Position numbers and translations under genes: made by a program
NCBI RefSeq assembly: GCF_018138715.1
Contig: NZ_JAGSHX010000006.1
Location: 558,001 to 622,000, forward strand
Source of the DNA: Streptomyces asiaticus
GTDB taxonomy: Bacteria; Actinomycetota; Actinomycetes; Streptomycetales; Streptomycetaceae
Direction of reading: 5' to 3'
Length of the DNA: 64,000 nucleotides
In this document: positions 9,157 through 17,984 of the stretch, piece after piece
How the letters are laid out: each line of letters opens with the position of its first letter
How positions within the stretch are numbered: the first letter of the stretch is position 1
The notes under the pieces: model-generated
What the model was told of the DNA's origin: nothing
Database searches by the model: none
What the model saw: the letters and a program-made list of their open reading frames with translations, nothing else

Positions 9157-10161
9157 ATGAGCGACGCACCCGGCTTCACCTCCAGACGCGGTCTCAGCAG
9201 ACGGCTCTTCACCGGCGGCGCGGCCGCCGCGGCCGTCGGACCGCTGGCCCTCACCTCCCCCGCCGCCGCGAAGGCGCCGAAGACCCCGCCCGGCGGGGTC
9301 GAAACGGCGGCCGCGGGCGGCACGGTCCGCCATCTCAAGCTCTACGCGGAGAAGCTGCCGGACGGATCGATGGGGTACGGACTCGAGAAGGGCAAGGCCA
9401 GCATCCCCGGTCCGCTGATCGAGCTGACCGAGGGCGACACCCTGCACATCGAGTTCGAGAACACCATGGACGTCACGGCCAGCCTCCATGTGCACGGCCT
9501 GGACTACGACGTCGCCAGCGACGGCACCCAGCTCAACCGCAGCGCCGTGGAGCCGGGCGGCACCCGCACCTACACCTGGCGCACCCACACCCCGGGCAAG
9601 CGCGCCGACGGCACCTGGCGGCCGGGCAGCGCGGGCTACTGGCACTACCACGACCACGCGGTGGGCACCCCGCACGGCACCGGCGGCCTCCGGAAGGGGC
9701 TGTACGGACCGGTGGTGGTACGGCGGGCGGGCGACATCCTGCCGGACAAGCAGTTCACGATCGTCTTCAACGACATGACGATCAACAACAAGGCGGGGCA
9801 TGACGCCCCCGAGTTCCGGGCCACGGTGGGCGACCGCGTCGAGATCATCATGATCACCCACGGCGAGTACTACCACACCTTCCATATGCACGGGCACCGG
9901 TGGGCGGACAACCGCACCGGGCTGCTGGAGGGCCCGGACGATGTGAGCCGGGTCATCGACAACAAGATCACCGGGCCCGCGGACTCCTTCGGCTTCCAGG
10001 TGATCGCCGGGGAGAACGTCGGCGCGGGCGCCTGGATGTACCACTGCCATGTCCAGAGCCACTCGGACATGGGCATGGCCGGGCTGTTCCTGGTCGCCAA
10101 GGCCGATGGCACCATCCCCGGCTACGACCCGCACCGGCTGTCGGCGCACCGCCCGGGGTAG
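9157..10161 (+). CDS. Small (two-domain) laccase, Tat-exported multicopper oxidase
   Basis: The 334-residue protein fits Streptomyces small laccases, which form trimers and oxidise phenols with reduction of O2 to water. A Tat signal (SRRLFTGG plus an Ala-rich core) ends near residue 38. Copper motifs are all present: HVH (111-113), WHYHDH (162-167), HTFHMHGH (240-247) and [12 protein letters not shown] (296-307) with type-1 Cys297, His302 and Met307. The ATG at 9157 was chosen for GGGAGA 5 bases upstream; an open frame reaching back to 9061 lacks an SD. The gene is divergent from the sugar dehydrogenase/cupredoxin operon and shares an A/T-richer control region (8985-9060). Confidence 0.93.
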   Translation: MSDAPGFTSRRGLSRRLFTGGAAAAAVGPLALTSPAAAKAPKTPPGGVETAAAGGTVRHLKLYAEKLPDGSMGYGLEKGKASIPGPLIELTEGDTLHIEFENTMDVTASLHVHGLDYDVASDGTQLNRSAVEPGGTRTYTWRTHTPGKRADGTWRPGSAGYWHYHDHAVGTPHGTGGLRKGLYGPVVVRRAGDILPDKQFTIVFNDMTINNKAGHDAPEFRATVGDRVEIIMITHGEYYHTFHMHGHRWADNRTGLLEGPDDVSRVIDNKITGPADSFGFQVIAGENVGAGAWMYHCHVQSHSDMGMAGLFLVAKADGTIPGYDPHRLSAHRPG

Positions 10162-10175
10162 CCGCCGGAGCGACA

Positions 10176-10207
10176 CGACGGGGCGGGCCGCCGGGCCCGC
10201 CCCGTCG
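10176..10207. terminator. Hairpin between convergent laccase and protease genes
   Basis: A perfect 14-bp stem, CGACGGGGCGGGCC with GGCCCGCCCCGTCG, closes a GCCG loop. It sits between two stops, so it is probably bidirectional. Confidence 0.8.
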
Positions 10208-10219
10208 CCGTATCGCCCG

Positions 10220-11413
10220 TCAGGCGGTGTGCAGCCGCAGGCCGTACACCGACAGGATCTCGTTGACCGGCTGGTACCAGGTCTCGCCGCCGCTGGAGCA
10301 GTTGCCCCAGCCGCCCGAGGTCACGCCCTGGGCCTGGTCGCCGCTGATGAACGAGCCGCCGGAGTCGCCGCCCTCGGCGCACACGCTGGTCTTGGTCATC
10401 TCGTACACGGCGCCCTGGCTGTAGTTCACGGTCTCGTTCTTGGCCAGGACCGTGCCGCAGTGCCAGTGGGTGGTGGAGCCGGAGCGGCAGATGGAGGCGC
10501 CGATCGGGGCCTCGGCGGAGCCGCGGACCAGCTGGTCGGGGACGGTGCCCCAGCCGAGCACCACCGGCACGGTCCACCAGCCGCTGCCGACGCTGACGTA
10601 GGCGTAGTCATTGCCGGGGAAGGAGGAGCCCTGGAAGTTGCCGATGTACGAGCCGTCCCAGCCGCTGACGGAGCCCCCCGCCTGACCGCAGTGCCCGGCC
10701 GTGACGAAGCCGCCCTGGACCGAGAAGCCTATGGAGCAGCGGACGTTGCCGGTGTAGTACGGGTCGCCGCCGACCGTGCCGGCGGCGAAGGTCGTCGGCG
10801 CCTGGGCGGGGGCCTTCTCGACGGTGACCGGGACGGAGGCCGAGCGCTTCGCCTCGCGGAGGAACGCGCGGACGGCGGCGTCGCCCTCGCTCCCCTGCCG
10901 GACCCGGACCACGACGGCGCCCGCGCGGGGGTCGGTGCTCCAGCTGCTCACCCCGGCCGGGGCGGCCTGCTTCCGGGCCTTCGCGTCGAGGCGCGCCTTG
11001 GCCGCGTCGAGCGCGTCGGCGCTGTGCTCGACGATCCTGGTGGTGGCGCCCGTGGCCCGTACCGACGCGGCCCGTTCGGCGCTGGTGACGCCGACGACCA
11101 GCTTCCCGCTGCCCGTGTCGAACCACGAGCCTCCGTAGGAGGTGCCCGCGGCGCGCTTGGCCTTGGGCTCCAGCCTCATGGCGGCGGCCTCCTGGCCCAG
11201 CCGTTCCCGCGCCTGGTCCGCGGTCAGGCCGAGGTCCCGGCCGAGCGCGCGGACGAGGGTGGCGGACGGCGCCGACGCGGCGGCGGGCTTCGCCGCGGGG
11301 GCGGCGGCGCCGGATGCCGCGGCGGCGGTCGAGAAGGCCCCGCCGGCGCCCGAGAGGGCGCCGAGGACGAGGAGTGCGGACAGTCCGGCACGGACAACGG
11401 GCTTCCGTCTCAT
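10220..11413 (-). CDS. Streptogrisin-type secreted serine protease (S1E) with pro-domain
   Basis: The 397-residue preproenzyme has a signal peptide (~1-33), then an alpha-lytic-protease-type pro-domain (~50-205), which acts as a folding chaperone. The mature chymotrypsin-fold protease starts near Thr213. The catalytic triad is visible: His241 (VTAGHC), Asp269 (GNDYAYV) and Ser351 (EGGDSGGSF). Disulfide cysteines are at 226/242, 309/319 and 345/372. SD AGAAGGGG precedes the ATG. Secreted proteolysis in Streptomyces is usually tied to development or nutrient limitation. A LacI-like palindrome just upstream suggests local repression. Specificity (A, B, C or D type) was not assigned. Confidence 0.93.
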   Translation of the reverse strand: MRRKPVVRAGLSALLVLGALSGAGGAFSTAAAASGAAAPAAKPAAASAPSATLVRALGRDLGLTADQARERLGQEAAAMRLEPKAKRAAGTSYGGSWFDTGSGKLVVGVTSAERAASVRATGATTRIVEHSADALDAAKARLDAKARKQAAPAGVSSWSTDPRAGAVVVRVRQGSEGDAAVRAFLREAKRSASVPVTVEKAPAQAPTTFAAGTVGGDPYYTGNVRCSIGFSVQGGFVTAGHCGQAGGSVSGWDGSYIGNFQGSSFPGNDYAYVSVGSGWWTVPVVLGWGTVPDQLVRGSAEAPIGASICRSGSTTHWHCGTVLAKNETVNYSQGAVYEMTKTSVCAEGGDSGGSFISGDQAQGVTSGGWGNCSSGGETWYQPVNEILSVYGLRLHTA

Positions 11414-11437
11414 GGAAGTTCCCCTTCTGCTCAGCGG

Positions 11438-11453
11438 GTGAGAGCGCTTTCAC
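11438..11453. promoter_or_regulatory. LacI-type palindrome upstream of the streptogrisin gene
   Basis: GTGAGAGCGCTTTCAC is a 16-bp palindrome with one mismatch and a central GC. It resembles sites of LacI-family regulators such as CebR/BxlR-type proteins, and ends 25 bases before the protease start. Confidence 0.4.
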
Positions 11454-11555
11454 GCGTCGATCGCGCAGAGCCTAGCGAGCCACCGGGGAAAGTCCAGACC
11501 AAAGCCGTGATCGGTCACGGTCGGGCAGGAGGCCGGAGAGGATGCCGCCGCGGGC

Positions 11556-12266
11556 TCAAGGGGCTTCGTCCGGATTCCAGTTGAGCAGCCGCACCTGGGC
11601 GACCGTGCGGACATGGCGGCGCATGGCCGCGGCGGCGGCCTTGGGGCGGCGCTCGGCGATGGCGTCCAGGATGCGCTGGTGCTGGGCGAGCGAGCGCCTG
11701 GGACGACCGGGCTGGCGCAGCGACTCCTCGCGGCTCTCGGCGATCTGGTCGGCGATCGAGCGCATGAACTCGGCGAGCAGCGGGCTGTGCGCGGCCGCGG
11801 TGACGGCGGCGTGGAAGCGGCGGTCACCCTCGACGCCGTGGCGGTCGGACTCGATCTCGTCCTCCATCCAGTGCAGGGCCTGCTGGAGGGCGATGAGGTC
11901 GTCGTCGGTGCGGCGCTCGGCGGCGAGTTCGGCCAGCTTGGTCTCCAACGCCTCGCGGGCGTCGAGCACATCGGGCAGCCGGCGGCGGCGCTCCACCAGC
12001 CGCTCGACGGGCTCGGTGTCGAGGCTGTCGCGCAGCAGGCACATCCCGCCGCCCTGGCGCACCTCGACGAGCCCCTGCACCTCGAGGACGACGATGGCCT
12101 GCTTGACGGAGGCGCGGCTGATGCCGAGGCGCTGGGCCAGCTCGCGCTCGGTGGGCAGCCGGTCGCCCGCCTTCAGGCCGCCCTCCTCGACGTAGGCGCG
12201 CAGCCTCTCCAGCACCTGCTCATACAGGCGCTGACGGTTCATCGGGCGCAGCGCGTCCTCGACCAT
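11556..12266 (-). CDS. GntR-family regulator, FadR subfamily (FCD domain)
   Basis: The 236-residue protein has an N-terminal winged helix (residues ~9-75: LYEQVLERLRAYVEEGGLKAGDRLPTERELA in part, then ISRASVKQAI and a GGG wing). An all-helical FCD ligand domain follows, with the metal-site pattern Asp...His...His (VEGDRRFHAAV, HQRILDAI, RRHVRTV). The ATG at 12266 follows GGGGGAG; the open frame to 12389 was rejected for lack of a family N-terminus. It is divergent from a MatC-type dicarboxylate carrier, an arrangement in which FCD regulators often control uptake of organic acids that they bind. Overlapping palindromes in the gap are candidate operators. Confidence 0.9.
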   Translation of the reverse strand: MVEDALRPMNRQRLYEQVLERLRAYVEEGGLKAGDRLPTERELAQRLGISRASVKQAIVVLEVQGLVEVRQGGGMCLLRDSLDTEPVERLVERRRRLPDVLDAREALETKLAELAAERRTDDDLIALQQALHWMEDEIESDRHGVEGDRRFHAAVTAAAHSPLLAEFMRSIADQIAESREESLRQPGRPRRSLAQHQRILDAIAERRPKAAAAAMRRHVRTVAQVRLLNWNPDEAP

Positions 12267-12363
12267 ACGGGCTCCCCCCATCGCGGTTTGTGATGGCCCC
12301 GATTCGCAGCGTAGCACCGGGTGGCCGGGCGGTGTGGTGGTTGTGCCGCCCTGTGGATAACTG

Positions 12364-12381
12364 GCCAATTGGCTGAGCCAA
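12364..12381. promoter_or_regulatory. Overlapping palindromes in the GntR/MatC divergent gap
   Basis: GCCAATTGGC (12364-12373) overlaps TTGGCT-G-AGCCAA (12369-12381). Both are perfect. They lie between the two divergent starts, about 100 bp from each, and are the best candidates for the FCD regulator's operator. Confidence 0.5.
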
Positions 12382-12498
12382 TCTGCCACCGATGTCTTGA
12401 CGGCCGAACCGCCCGGCCCTCAACGTGAGTCAGCCAGCAGGCCACTTGGCCCGACCGTCCCCGGTCCGCCGACCGGGTCCCCGTGACGGGAGCGCTCG

Positions 12499-13773
12499 AT
12501 GTCCGACGAATTGATCTCGATACTCGTGCTGGTGGTGGTCTTCGTCATCGCCACCACCCGGTCGATCAATATGGGCGCCCTGTCCTTCGCTGCCGCCTTC
12601 GGCGTGGGCGAGCTGGTCGCCGACTTCAGCGCGGACCACATCTTCGCCGGGTTCCCGGGCGATCTGTTCGTGGTGCTGGTGGGGGTGACGTATCTGTTCG
12701 CCCTCGCCCGGGCCAATGGCACCACGGACTGGCTGGTGCACGCATCGATCCGGCTGGTGGGCGGGCGGGTCGCGCTGATCCCGTGGGTGATGTTCGCGAT
12801 CAGCGGGGCGCTGACCGCGATCGGGGCGGTGAGCCCGGCGGCGGTGGCGATCGTCGCCCCGCTCGCGCTCTCCTTCGCCGCGCGGTACCAGATCAGCCCG
12901 CTGCTGATGGGCGCCATGGTGGTGCACGGCTCCCAGGGCGGTGGCTTCTCCCCCATCAGCATCTACGGATCGATCGTCAACGGCATCGTGGACCGGGAGA
13001 AGCTCCCCGGCAACGAGATCACGCTGTTCCTCACGAGCCTGGTGGTCAACCTGATCATCGCCGCCATCGTCTTCGTCGTCTGCGGCGGGCTGAAGCTCCC
13101 CAGGACCGCCGTCGCCACCGCCGGGGAGGAGCGGGAGGACGGGGCGGCGGAGGCACCGGCCGACGCGGAGGGCCGTCTCACCCCCGCCCGTATCGCCACG
13201 CTGGCCGCCCTGGTGGCGCTGGTGGTCGCGGTGCTCGCCTTCGACCTGGACGCCGGGCTCACCTCGATCAGCCTCGCCGTGGCCCTGAGCGTCTTCTGGC
13301 CGGACCACGGCAAGAAGGCGGTGAACGAGGTCACCTGGCCCACTGTGCTGCTGATCTGCGGTGTGCTCACCTATGTCGGGGTGCTGGACGAGATGGGCAC
13401 CATCGACTACGCGGGCAAGGCGGTCAGCGACATCGGGATTCCGCTGCTCGCCGCCCTGCTGCTGTGCTACATCGGCGCGATCGTCTCCGCCTTCGCCTCC
13501 TCGGTGGGCATCATGGGCGCGCTGATCCCGCTCGCCGTTCCCTTCCTCGCCCAGGGCGACATCGGCGCGGTGGGGATGATCGCGGCCCTCGCGGTGTCGG
13601 CGACCGTCGTCGACGTCAGCCCCTTCTCGACCAACGGGGCGCTGGTGCTGGCCAACGCGCCGGATGTGGACCGGGACCGGTTCTTCCGGCAGCTGATGGT
13701 CTACGGCGGGATCATGGTGGTCGCGGTGCCCCCGGTCGTCTGGCTGGCGATGGTGGTCCCCGGCCTCGGCTGA
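12499..13773 (+). CDS. MatC-type dicarboxylate/malonate carrier (SLC13/IT superfamily)
   Basis: The 424-residue integral membrane protein has about 11-12 predicted membrane spans. The N-terminal half matches the MatC_N pattern (hydrophobic span, then INMGALSFAAAFGVG and FPGDLFVVLVGVTYLF). There are repeated hairpin-like SPAAVA/QGGGFSPIS segments typical of ion-transporter-superfamily re-entrant loops, and a C-terminal counterpart VDVSPFSTNGALVL. MatC imports malonate or related dicarboxylates in rhizobia; the substrate here is inferred only. An acidic cytoplasmic loop (EEREDGAAEAPADAEG) splits the halves. The gene is divergent from the FCD regulator and appears monocistronic. Confidence 0.85.
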   Translation: MSDELISILVLVVVFVIATTRSINMGALSFAAAFGVGELVADFSADHIFAGFPGDLFVVLVGVTYLFALARANGTTDWLVHASIRLVGGRVALIPWVMFAISGALTAIGAVSPAAVAIVAPLALSFAARYQISPLLMGAMVVHGSQGGGFSPISIYGSIVNGIVDREKLPGNEITLFLTSLVVNLIIAAIVFVVCGGLKLPRTAVATAGEEREDGAAEAPADAEGRLTPARIATLAALVALVVAVLAFDLDAGLTSISLAVALSVFWPDHGKKAVNEVTWPTVLLICGVLTYVGVLDEMGTIDYAGKAVSDIGIPLLAALLLCYIGAIVSAFASSVGIMGALIPLAVPFLAQGDIGAVGMIAALAVSATVVDVSPFSTNGALVLANAPDVDRDRFFRQLMVYGGIMVVAVPPVVWLAMVVPGLG

Positions 13774-13808
13774 AGCGGGCGGGCAATCGGCTGAACGGGC
13801 AGGCGGGT

Positions 13809-16226
13809 TCAGCCCGGTGGCAGCGGAACCCAGTGGGACTCGCCCGGGGCCACGGTCAGCGAACGGTCGGCGAGCCGCACCTCGATCGGGCGCTCCTCGG
13901 AGTCCGGCACGCTGATCCACAGCCGCTCGGCCCGCACCCGCAGCGCGACGCCCCAGTGGCCGCGATAGCGCATCGAGAACCGGTACTCGGAGAGACCGGA
14001 CGGCTCGGGCAGCGGCACCGGGTCCAGCCACAGGGCGTCCTCGCGGGTCTCGAGGCCGGTCAGCCCGCGCTGCACCAGATCGAGGGTGCCGCCCATGGCG
14101 CCGAGGTGGATGCCCTCGCCGGTGGTGCCGCCCTGGACGTCCGCCACATCGCCGAGCAGCGCCTCCTGGCAGTGCCGCCATGCCTCGGCCCGGCGCGCCC
14201 GCGCCAGCACCCAGCCGTGCACCAGCTCGCTGAGGGTCGAGCCGTGGCTGGTCCGGGACAGGTAGTACGCCACCGTGTCCCGCCAGATGTCGTCGTCCAG
14301 GGCGTAGCCGAGCCGCCGGAAGAGGCCGGACAGCTCGGCGGGGCCGAAGAGATAGCCGAGCATCAGCGCGTCGGCCTGCTTGGAGACCTGGTAGCGGTTG
14401 ACGGAGTCGCCCTCGGACTCCAGGATCCGGTCCATCCGGCGGATGTCGTCGTAGCGGGCCCGGTAGCCGTCCCAGTCGAGCTCGGCCAGCTCCCCGTAGC
14501 CGTCGAACTGGCTGATGACGCCCTGGTGGAAGGGGACCAGCAGCCGCCGGGAGACGTCCTCCCAGCGCTCCGGCTCCGCGCGGTCCAGGCCCACCCGCTC
14601 GAACAGCGCCCGGCGGCGCGGCTCGGGCAGGGTGCGGGCCAGCTCCAGGGCCCGGTCGAGCACCCAGGCGGCGGTCACGTTGGTGTACGCGTTGTCGTCG
14701 ATCCCGGGGCGGGCGGCGCCGGGGTACCCGTCGTGGTACTCATCGGGCCCGACCACCCCGCGGATCCGGTACCGCCCCCGCTCCGGGTCGAGAACCGCCG
14801 TGTCCGCCCAGAAGCGGGCGATCTGCAACAGCATCTCCGCGCCCTTGGTGTGCAGGAACTCGGTGTCGCCGCTGGCCTCGCAGTACTGCCACACGTTGTA
14901 CGCCACCGCCGAGCCCACATGGTGCTGGAGCCGTGAGTTGTCCGGCAGCCAGCGGCCGGAGCGCGGGTTCAGATGCAGGGTCTGGGTCTCCTCGCGCCCG
15001 TCGCTGCCGCTCTGCCAGGGGTACATCGCCCCGGCCCGCCCGGCGTCCGCGGCGGCGCGGCACGCCTGGGGCAGCCGCCGGTGGCGGTAGTGCAGCAGGG
15101 CCCGGGACACCTCGGGGAAGTGGAGGTTCAGATACGGCAGTACGAACAGCTCGTCCCAGAAGACATGTCCGCGGTACGCCTCGCCGTGCAGGCCCCGGGC
15201 GGGGACGCCCACGTCCAGCTCCGCGGTGTGCGGCGAGAGCGTCTGGAGGATGTGGAACAGGTGCAGCCGCAGGATGTGGCCCGGCTCGCCGGAGACCTCC
15301 AACGCCGCGTCGCGCCACAGGTGTTCCCATGCGGTGCGGTGGGAGGCGAGCAGCTTCCCGAACCCCGGCGCCCGGGCCACCCCGTCGAGGGCTGCCTGGA
15401 CCGGATCGCTGATCGCGGGGTCCCTCGAGGTGTAGAACGCCACGGTCTTCTCGACGGTGACCGGGGCGTCCGGCGCGAGCGGCACGGCCAGGGTGCGCAG
15501 CGCGGCGCTGTGGGTGAGCCGCTGCCCGGTGCCGGTGGGCGTCCCGCCGCGCACGGCCAGGGTGCGCGCGGCCATGGCCACCCGCACCTCGGAGCTGGTG
15601 GTGCGGCAGCTCAGCCATACGGTGTCGGGGCCCGCGGCGCCGGTGCGGTGGTCGACGAGATGGCGGCCGGCCAGCGCGCCGTAGCGGGCCACGCCGGTGT
15701 TGGCCACGGCACCGTCGAGCCCCGACTCCAGCTCGACGGTGCCGGACCAGCCCTCGGCCCGAAAGGTGGTGCGCAGGGCCGCCAGATGCGGATCCCCCAT
15801 GTGGACGAGGCGCCGCTGCTCGACGTGGAGCACCCGGCCGTGGCGGTCGGTGAACCGCAGCCGCCGCATGAGGGTGCCGTGCCGGAGGTCGAGGGTCTGC
15901 CGGTAACCGGTGAGCTCGTCCCCGTCGGGGGTGAGCCAGCCGCCGGGGCCCGCGGACCGGCCCGGGTCGCGGACGCGGTAGCGCAGCGGCAGCCAGTTCG
16001 GCAGGTTGACCATGTCCTCGTTCTCGACCTGGCGCCCGCCGACCACCGAGGTCAGCCGGTTGTAGCAGCCCGCCACATAGGTGCCGGGGTAGTGGGTGTC
16101 ATCGGCGGCCGTCTCGGGGGCCGCGCCCCGGGTGGCGGCATAGCCGTTGCCGAGCGTGCACAGCGACTCCCGCAGCCGCTCCTCGCCGGGCTCGTAGCCC
16201 TCGTACTCCCACACCCAGTCCGACAC
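13809..16226 (-). CDS. Glycoside hydrolase family 65 (maltose/trehalose/kojibiose phosphorylase or hydrolase)
   Basis: The 805-residue protein has the GH65 layout: N-terminal beta-sandwich (GNGYAATRGAAPE, YPGTYVAGCYN), helical linker, (alpha/alpha)6 barrel with FWDELFVLPY, and a C-terminal beta domain. The general acid is Glu496 in VVGPDEYHDG. The sugar-contact segment ISKQADAL-like appears as VSKQADALML. Family members are phosphorylases of alpha-glucobioses or trehalose hydrolases. No beta-phosphoglucomutase gene, the usual partner of the phosphorylases, is adjacent. No signal peptide is present, so it acts in the cytoplasm. The GTG start is preceded by GGAGGAG at somewhat long spacing. Confidence 0.9.
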   Translation of the reverse strand: MSDWVWEYEGYEPGEERLRESLCTLGNGYAATRGAAPETAADDTHYPGTYVAGCYNRLTSVVGGRQVENEDMVNLPNWLPLRYRVRDPGRSAGPGGWLTPDGDELTGYRQTLDLRHGTLMRRLRFTDRHGRVLHVEQRRLVHMGDPHLAALRTTFRAEGWSGTVELESGLDGAVANTGVARYGALAGRHLVDHRTGAAGPDTVWLSCRTTSSEVRVAMAARTLAVRGGTPTGTGQRLTHSAALRTLAVPLAPDAPVTVEKTVAFYTSRDPAISDPVQAALDGVARAPGFGKLLASHRTAWEHLWRDAALEVSGEPGHILRLHLFHILQTLSPHTAELDVGVPARGLHGEAYRGHVFWDELFVLPYLNLHFPEVSRALLHYRHRRLPQACRAAADAGRAGAMYPWQSGSDGREETQTLHLNPRSGRWLPDNSRLQHHVGSAVAYNVWQYCEASGDTEFLHTKGAEMLLQIARFWADTAVLDPERGRYRIRGVVGPDEYHDGYPGAARPGIDDNAYTNVTAAWVLDRALELARTLPEPRRRALFERVGLDRAEPERWEDVSRRLLVPFHQGVISQFDGYGELAELDWDGYRARYDDIRRMDRILESEGDSVNRYQVSKQADALMLGYLFGPAELSGLFRRLGYALDDDIWRDTVAYYLSRTSHGSTLSELVHGWVLARARRAEAWRHCQEALLGDVADVQGGTTGEGIHLGAMGGTLDLVQRGLTGLETREDALWLDPVPLPEPSGLSEYRFSMRYRGHWGVALRVRAERLWISVPDSEERPIEVRLADRSLTVAPGESHWVPLPPG

Positions 16227-16317
16227 GGCCGCTCACCGGCTCTCCTCCTCGACACCCCCATTGTGGTCCGGGCCGGAGGACTTCACCGGCTGCGCCGCGC
16301 CCCCGCGCGGCGCGCGC

Positions 16318-16773
16318 TCAGCAGTTGGTGTAGTCGACCCGGCTGTTGTTGTACGAGCAGGTGTCGACCGTGGAGCCGCCGGTCTTGCGGAGGGTGGCCT
16401 TGTCGCGGTCGTTGTTCCAGACGTACGCCCGGCGGTCCTGGTACTTGGTGGCCGAGGTGTCGGAGCCGGAGCCGGTCCGGACGGTCACGGTCTTGCCCGC
16501 GCCGAGGGTGTAGCCGGGGAAGGTGTACTTGTGGTTGCTCGAATCGACGAGCACCCAGCCCTTGAGGCTGACCCCGCGCGAGGTGGAGTTCTTGATCTGG
16601 ACGTACTCGCCGTTGAGGCTGGAGTTGCTCCGGTTGTCCGTACCGGGCGAGTCGTAGTAGATCTTGGAAAGGTGTACGGAGCCCGCGGCCCCGGCGGGTG
16701 TGGCCGGGTACAGCAGGGCGATCGCGCAGCCGGCGGCGAGTGCCGCGCCGATGCGGGCGGTGTGTGCGGACAT
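16318..16773 (-). CDS. Small secreted lamin-tail domain (LTD) protein
   Basis: The 151-residue protein has a signal peptide (residues 1-29, ending TPAGAA). One Ig-fold lamin-tail domain follows: VHLSKIYYDSPGTDNRSNSSLNGEYVQIKN in part, a GVSLKGWVLVD core, and a KYTFPGYTLGAGKTVTVRTGSGSD strand set. A Cys pair at the C-terminus (DTCSYNN, YTNC) could form a disulfide. Secreted bacterial LTD proteins are often cell-envelope or nuclease-associated; this one has no enzyme domain. The ATG at 16773 has AAGGGGGG upstream. Function is unknown beyond the fold. Confidence 0.85.
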   Translation of the reverse strand: MSAHTARIGAALAAGCAIALLYPATPAGAAGSVHLSKIYYDSPGTDNRSNSSLNGEYVQIKNSTSRGVSLKGWVLVDSSNHKYTFPGYTLGAGKTVTVRTGSGSDTSATKYQDRRAYVWNNDRDKATLRKTGGSTVDTCSYNNSRVDYTNC

Positions 16774-16810
16774 GAGTCCCCCCTTGCGTTGGTGCGTGGT
16801 GAATAACGCA

Positions 16811-16884
16811 GGACGGACGGGCGGCCGCGCCCGAAGATGGTTTGGAGTCAGCGAGCTGACTCCTTCGGCGCGGCCGTCCGTCCG
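16811..16884 (-). terminator. Large imperfect stem-loop between the SDR and LTD genes
   Basis: Outer arms GGACGGACGG-GCGGCCGCG (16811-) and CGCGGCCGTCCGTCC (to 16883) enclose a perfect inner hairpin GGAGTCAGC-GA-GCTGACTCC (16844-16863). On the minus strand it lies after the SDR stop and before the LTD start, which fits a terminator or processed leader. A second palindrome, GGGCCGTACGGCCC, is at 16963-16976. Confidence 0.55.
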
Positions 16885-17021
16885 TCTTCCCCCCACCTGT
16901 GTGGAGGACCAGAGTGGACCATGGCCGGAACGCGGCGGCAGGGCTGCGCGGCCCTTGCTCCAGGGCCGTACGGCCCTAGCGCGGATCCGGTTCCCCGCCC
17001 CCTGTCCGGGGTGGGACCGGG

Positions 17022-17774
17022 TCAGCGGCCGTACTGCGCCCCACCGTTGATGTGCAGCACCTGGCCGGTGACATACGCGGCCTCCGGGGAGGCCAGATAG
17101 CGGATGGCGGCCGCGATCTCGACGGGTGTGCCGGGCTGTCCGGTGAGCGTCTGCCCGATCTGCTGGGCGATGAACTCGGGGGTGCCGCGCTCGCCGAAGA
17201 ACTCGGTGTCCTCGACATAGCCGGGGGCCACCGCGTTGGCGGTGACGCCCTCCGGGCCGAGCCGCTTGGCCAGCTCGAAGGTGTAGGTGTGCAGCGCGGC
17301 CTTGGTGCCGCCGTACGATCCGGGGCCGCGCAGCGCCGCGACCGAGGACAGGTGGACGATCCGGCCGCCGGGCCGGGTGAGGTGGGGCAGCAGCGCCTCG
17401 GTGAGCAGCACGGCGGTCAGCACGTTGGCCTCGAAGTTCCGCTGGTACTGACCGGCGATGCCCTCGAGGGTGCCGTCGTTGGAGGGCGCGACATTGCCGC
17501 CGGCGTTGGTGACGAGGACATCGACGCCACCGCCCCCACCGTCCGCGGTGATGAACTCGGCGGCGCGCCGGGTCTGCTCCGGGTCGCTGAGGTCCGCGCT
17601 GGTCCAGGTGACCAGGTCGGCGCCGTAGGCGGCGTTCAGCTTGTCCGCCGCGGCGCGCAGCACCTCGGCGCGGCGTCCGAGGATGACCACCCGGTCACCC
17701 TCGGCGGCGAAGGTCTCCGCGGTCGCCAGTCCTATGCCGGTACCGCCGCCCGACACCACGATCCGTCGCCCCAT
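17022..17774 (-). CDS. Short-chain dehydrogenase/reductase (classical SDR)
   Basis: The 250-residue length fits classical SDRs. The Rossmann glycine motif is GGGTGIG near residue 8-14, and Arg at GRR (31-33) suggests NADP(H). The NNAG-equivalent is VTNAGG. The catalytic Ser is in HLSSVAALRGPG, and Tyr/Lys are in SYGGTKAALH. The ending VTGQVLHINGGAQYG is typical of FabG-like reductases. The ATG at 17774 has GAGGAGG 7 bases upstream; an upstream open extension to 17825 is unlikely. Substrate is unknown. It is divergent from the PA14-GH2 glycosidase gene. Confidence 0.9.
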   Translation of the reverse strand: MGRRIVVSGGGTGIGLATAETFAAEGDRVVILGRRAEVLRAAADKLNAAYGADLVTWTSADLSDPEQTRRAAEFITADGGGGGVDVLVTNAGGNVAPSNDGTLEGIAGQYQRNFEANVLTAVLLTEALLPHLTRPGGRIVHLSSVAALRGPGSYGGTKAALHTYTFELAKRLGPEGVTANAVAPGYVEDTEFFGERGTPEFIAQQIGQTLTGQPGTPVEIAAAIRYLASPEAAYVTGQVLHINGGAQYGR

Positions 17775-17868
17775 CACGGGCCTCCTCAGTGCAGCTTGTT
17801 GAATATCGATCACATCTATGAACAAGCACGCTAGGAAGAAAGCGCATTCCCGTCAAGGCTCAGTACCC

Positions 17869-17883
17869 AACAGCCAAGCTGTT
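17869..17883. promoter_or_regulatory. Palindrome AACAGC-CAA-GCTGTT in the SDR/GH2 divergent gap
   Basis: A perfect 6-bp inverted repeat with a 3-bp centre sits mid-way between the two divergent starts. A consensus-like TTGACA follows at 17899-17904, but no good -10 is seen at the expected distance. Confidence 0.35.
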
Positions 17884-17984
17884 GCCTTGCGTTCACTATT
17901 GACAGGTTCTGTTGGAGATGGCGCAATGGCGGCGCCCCACTTGTCCCAGCAGCAGCCACAAAGCTGTTCCAGCAAGGAGGACAT

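Noticed and set aside
17899..17928. A full promoter from TTGACA at 17899
   Set aside because: The -35 is perfect but the expected -10 window reads CGCAAT, too far from consensus to call.
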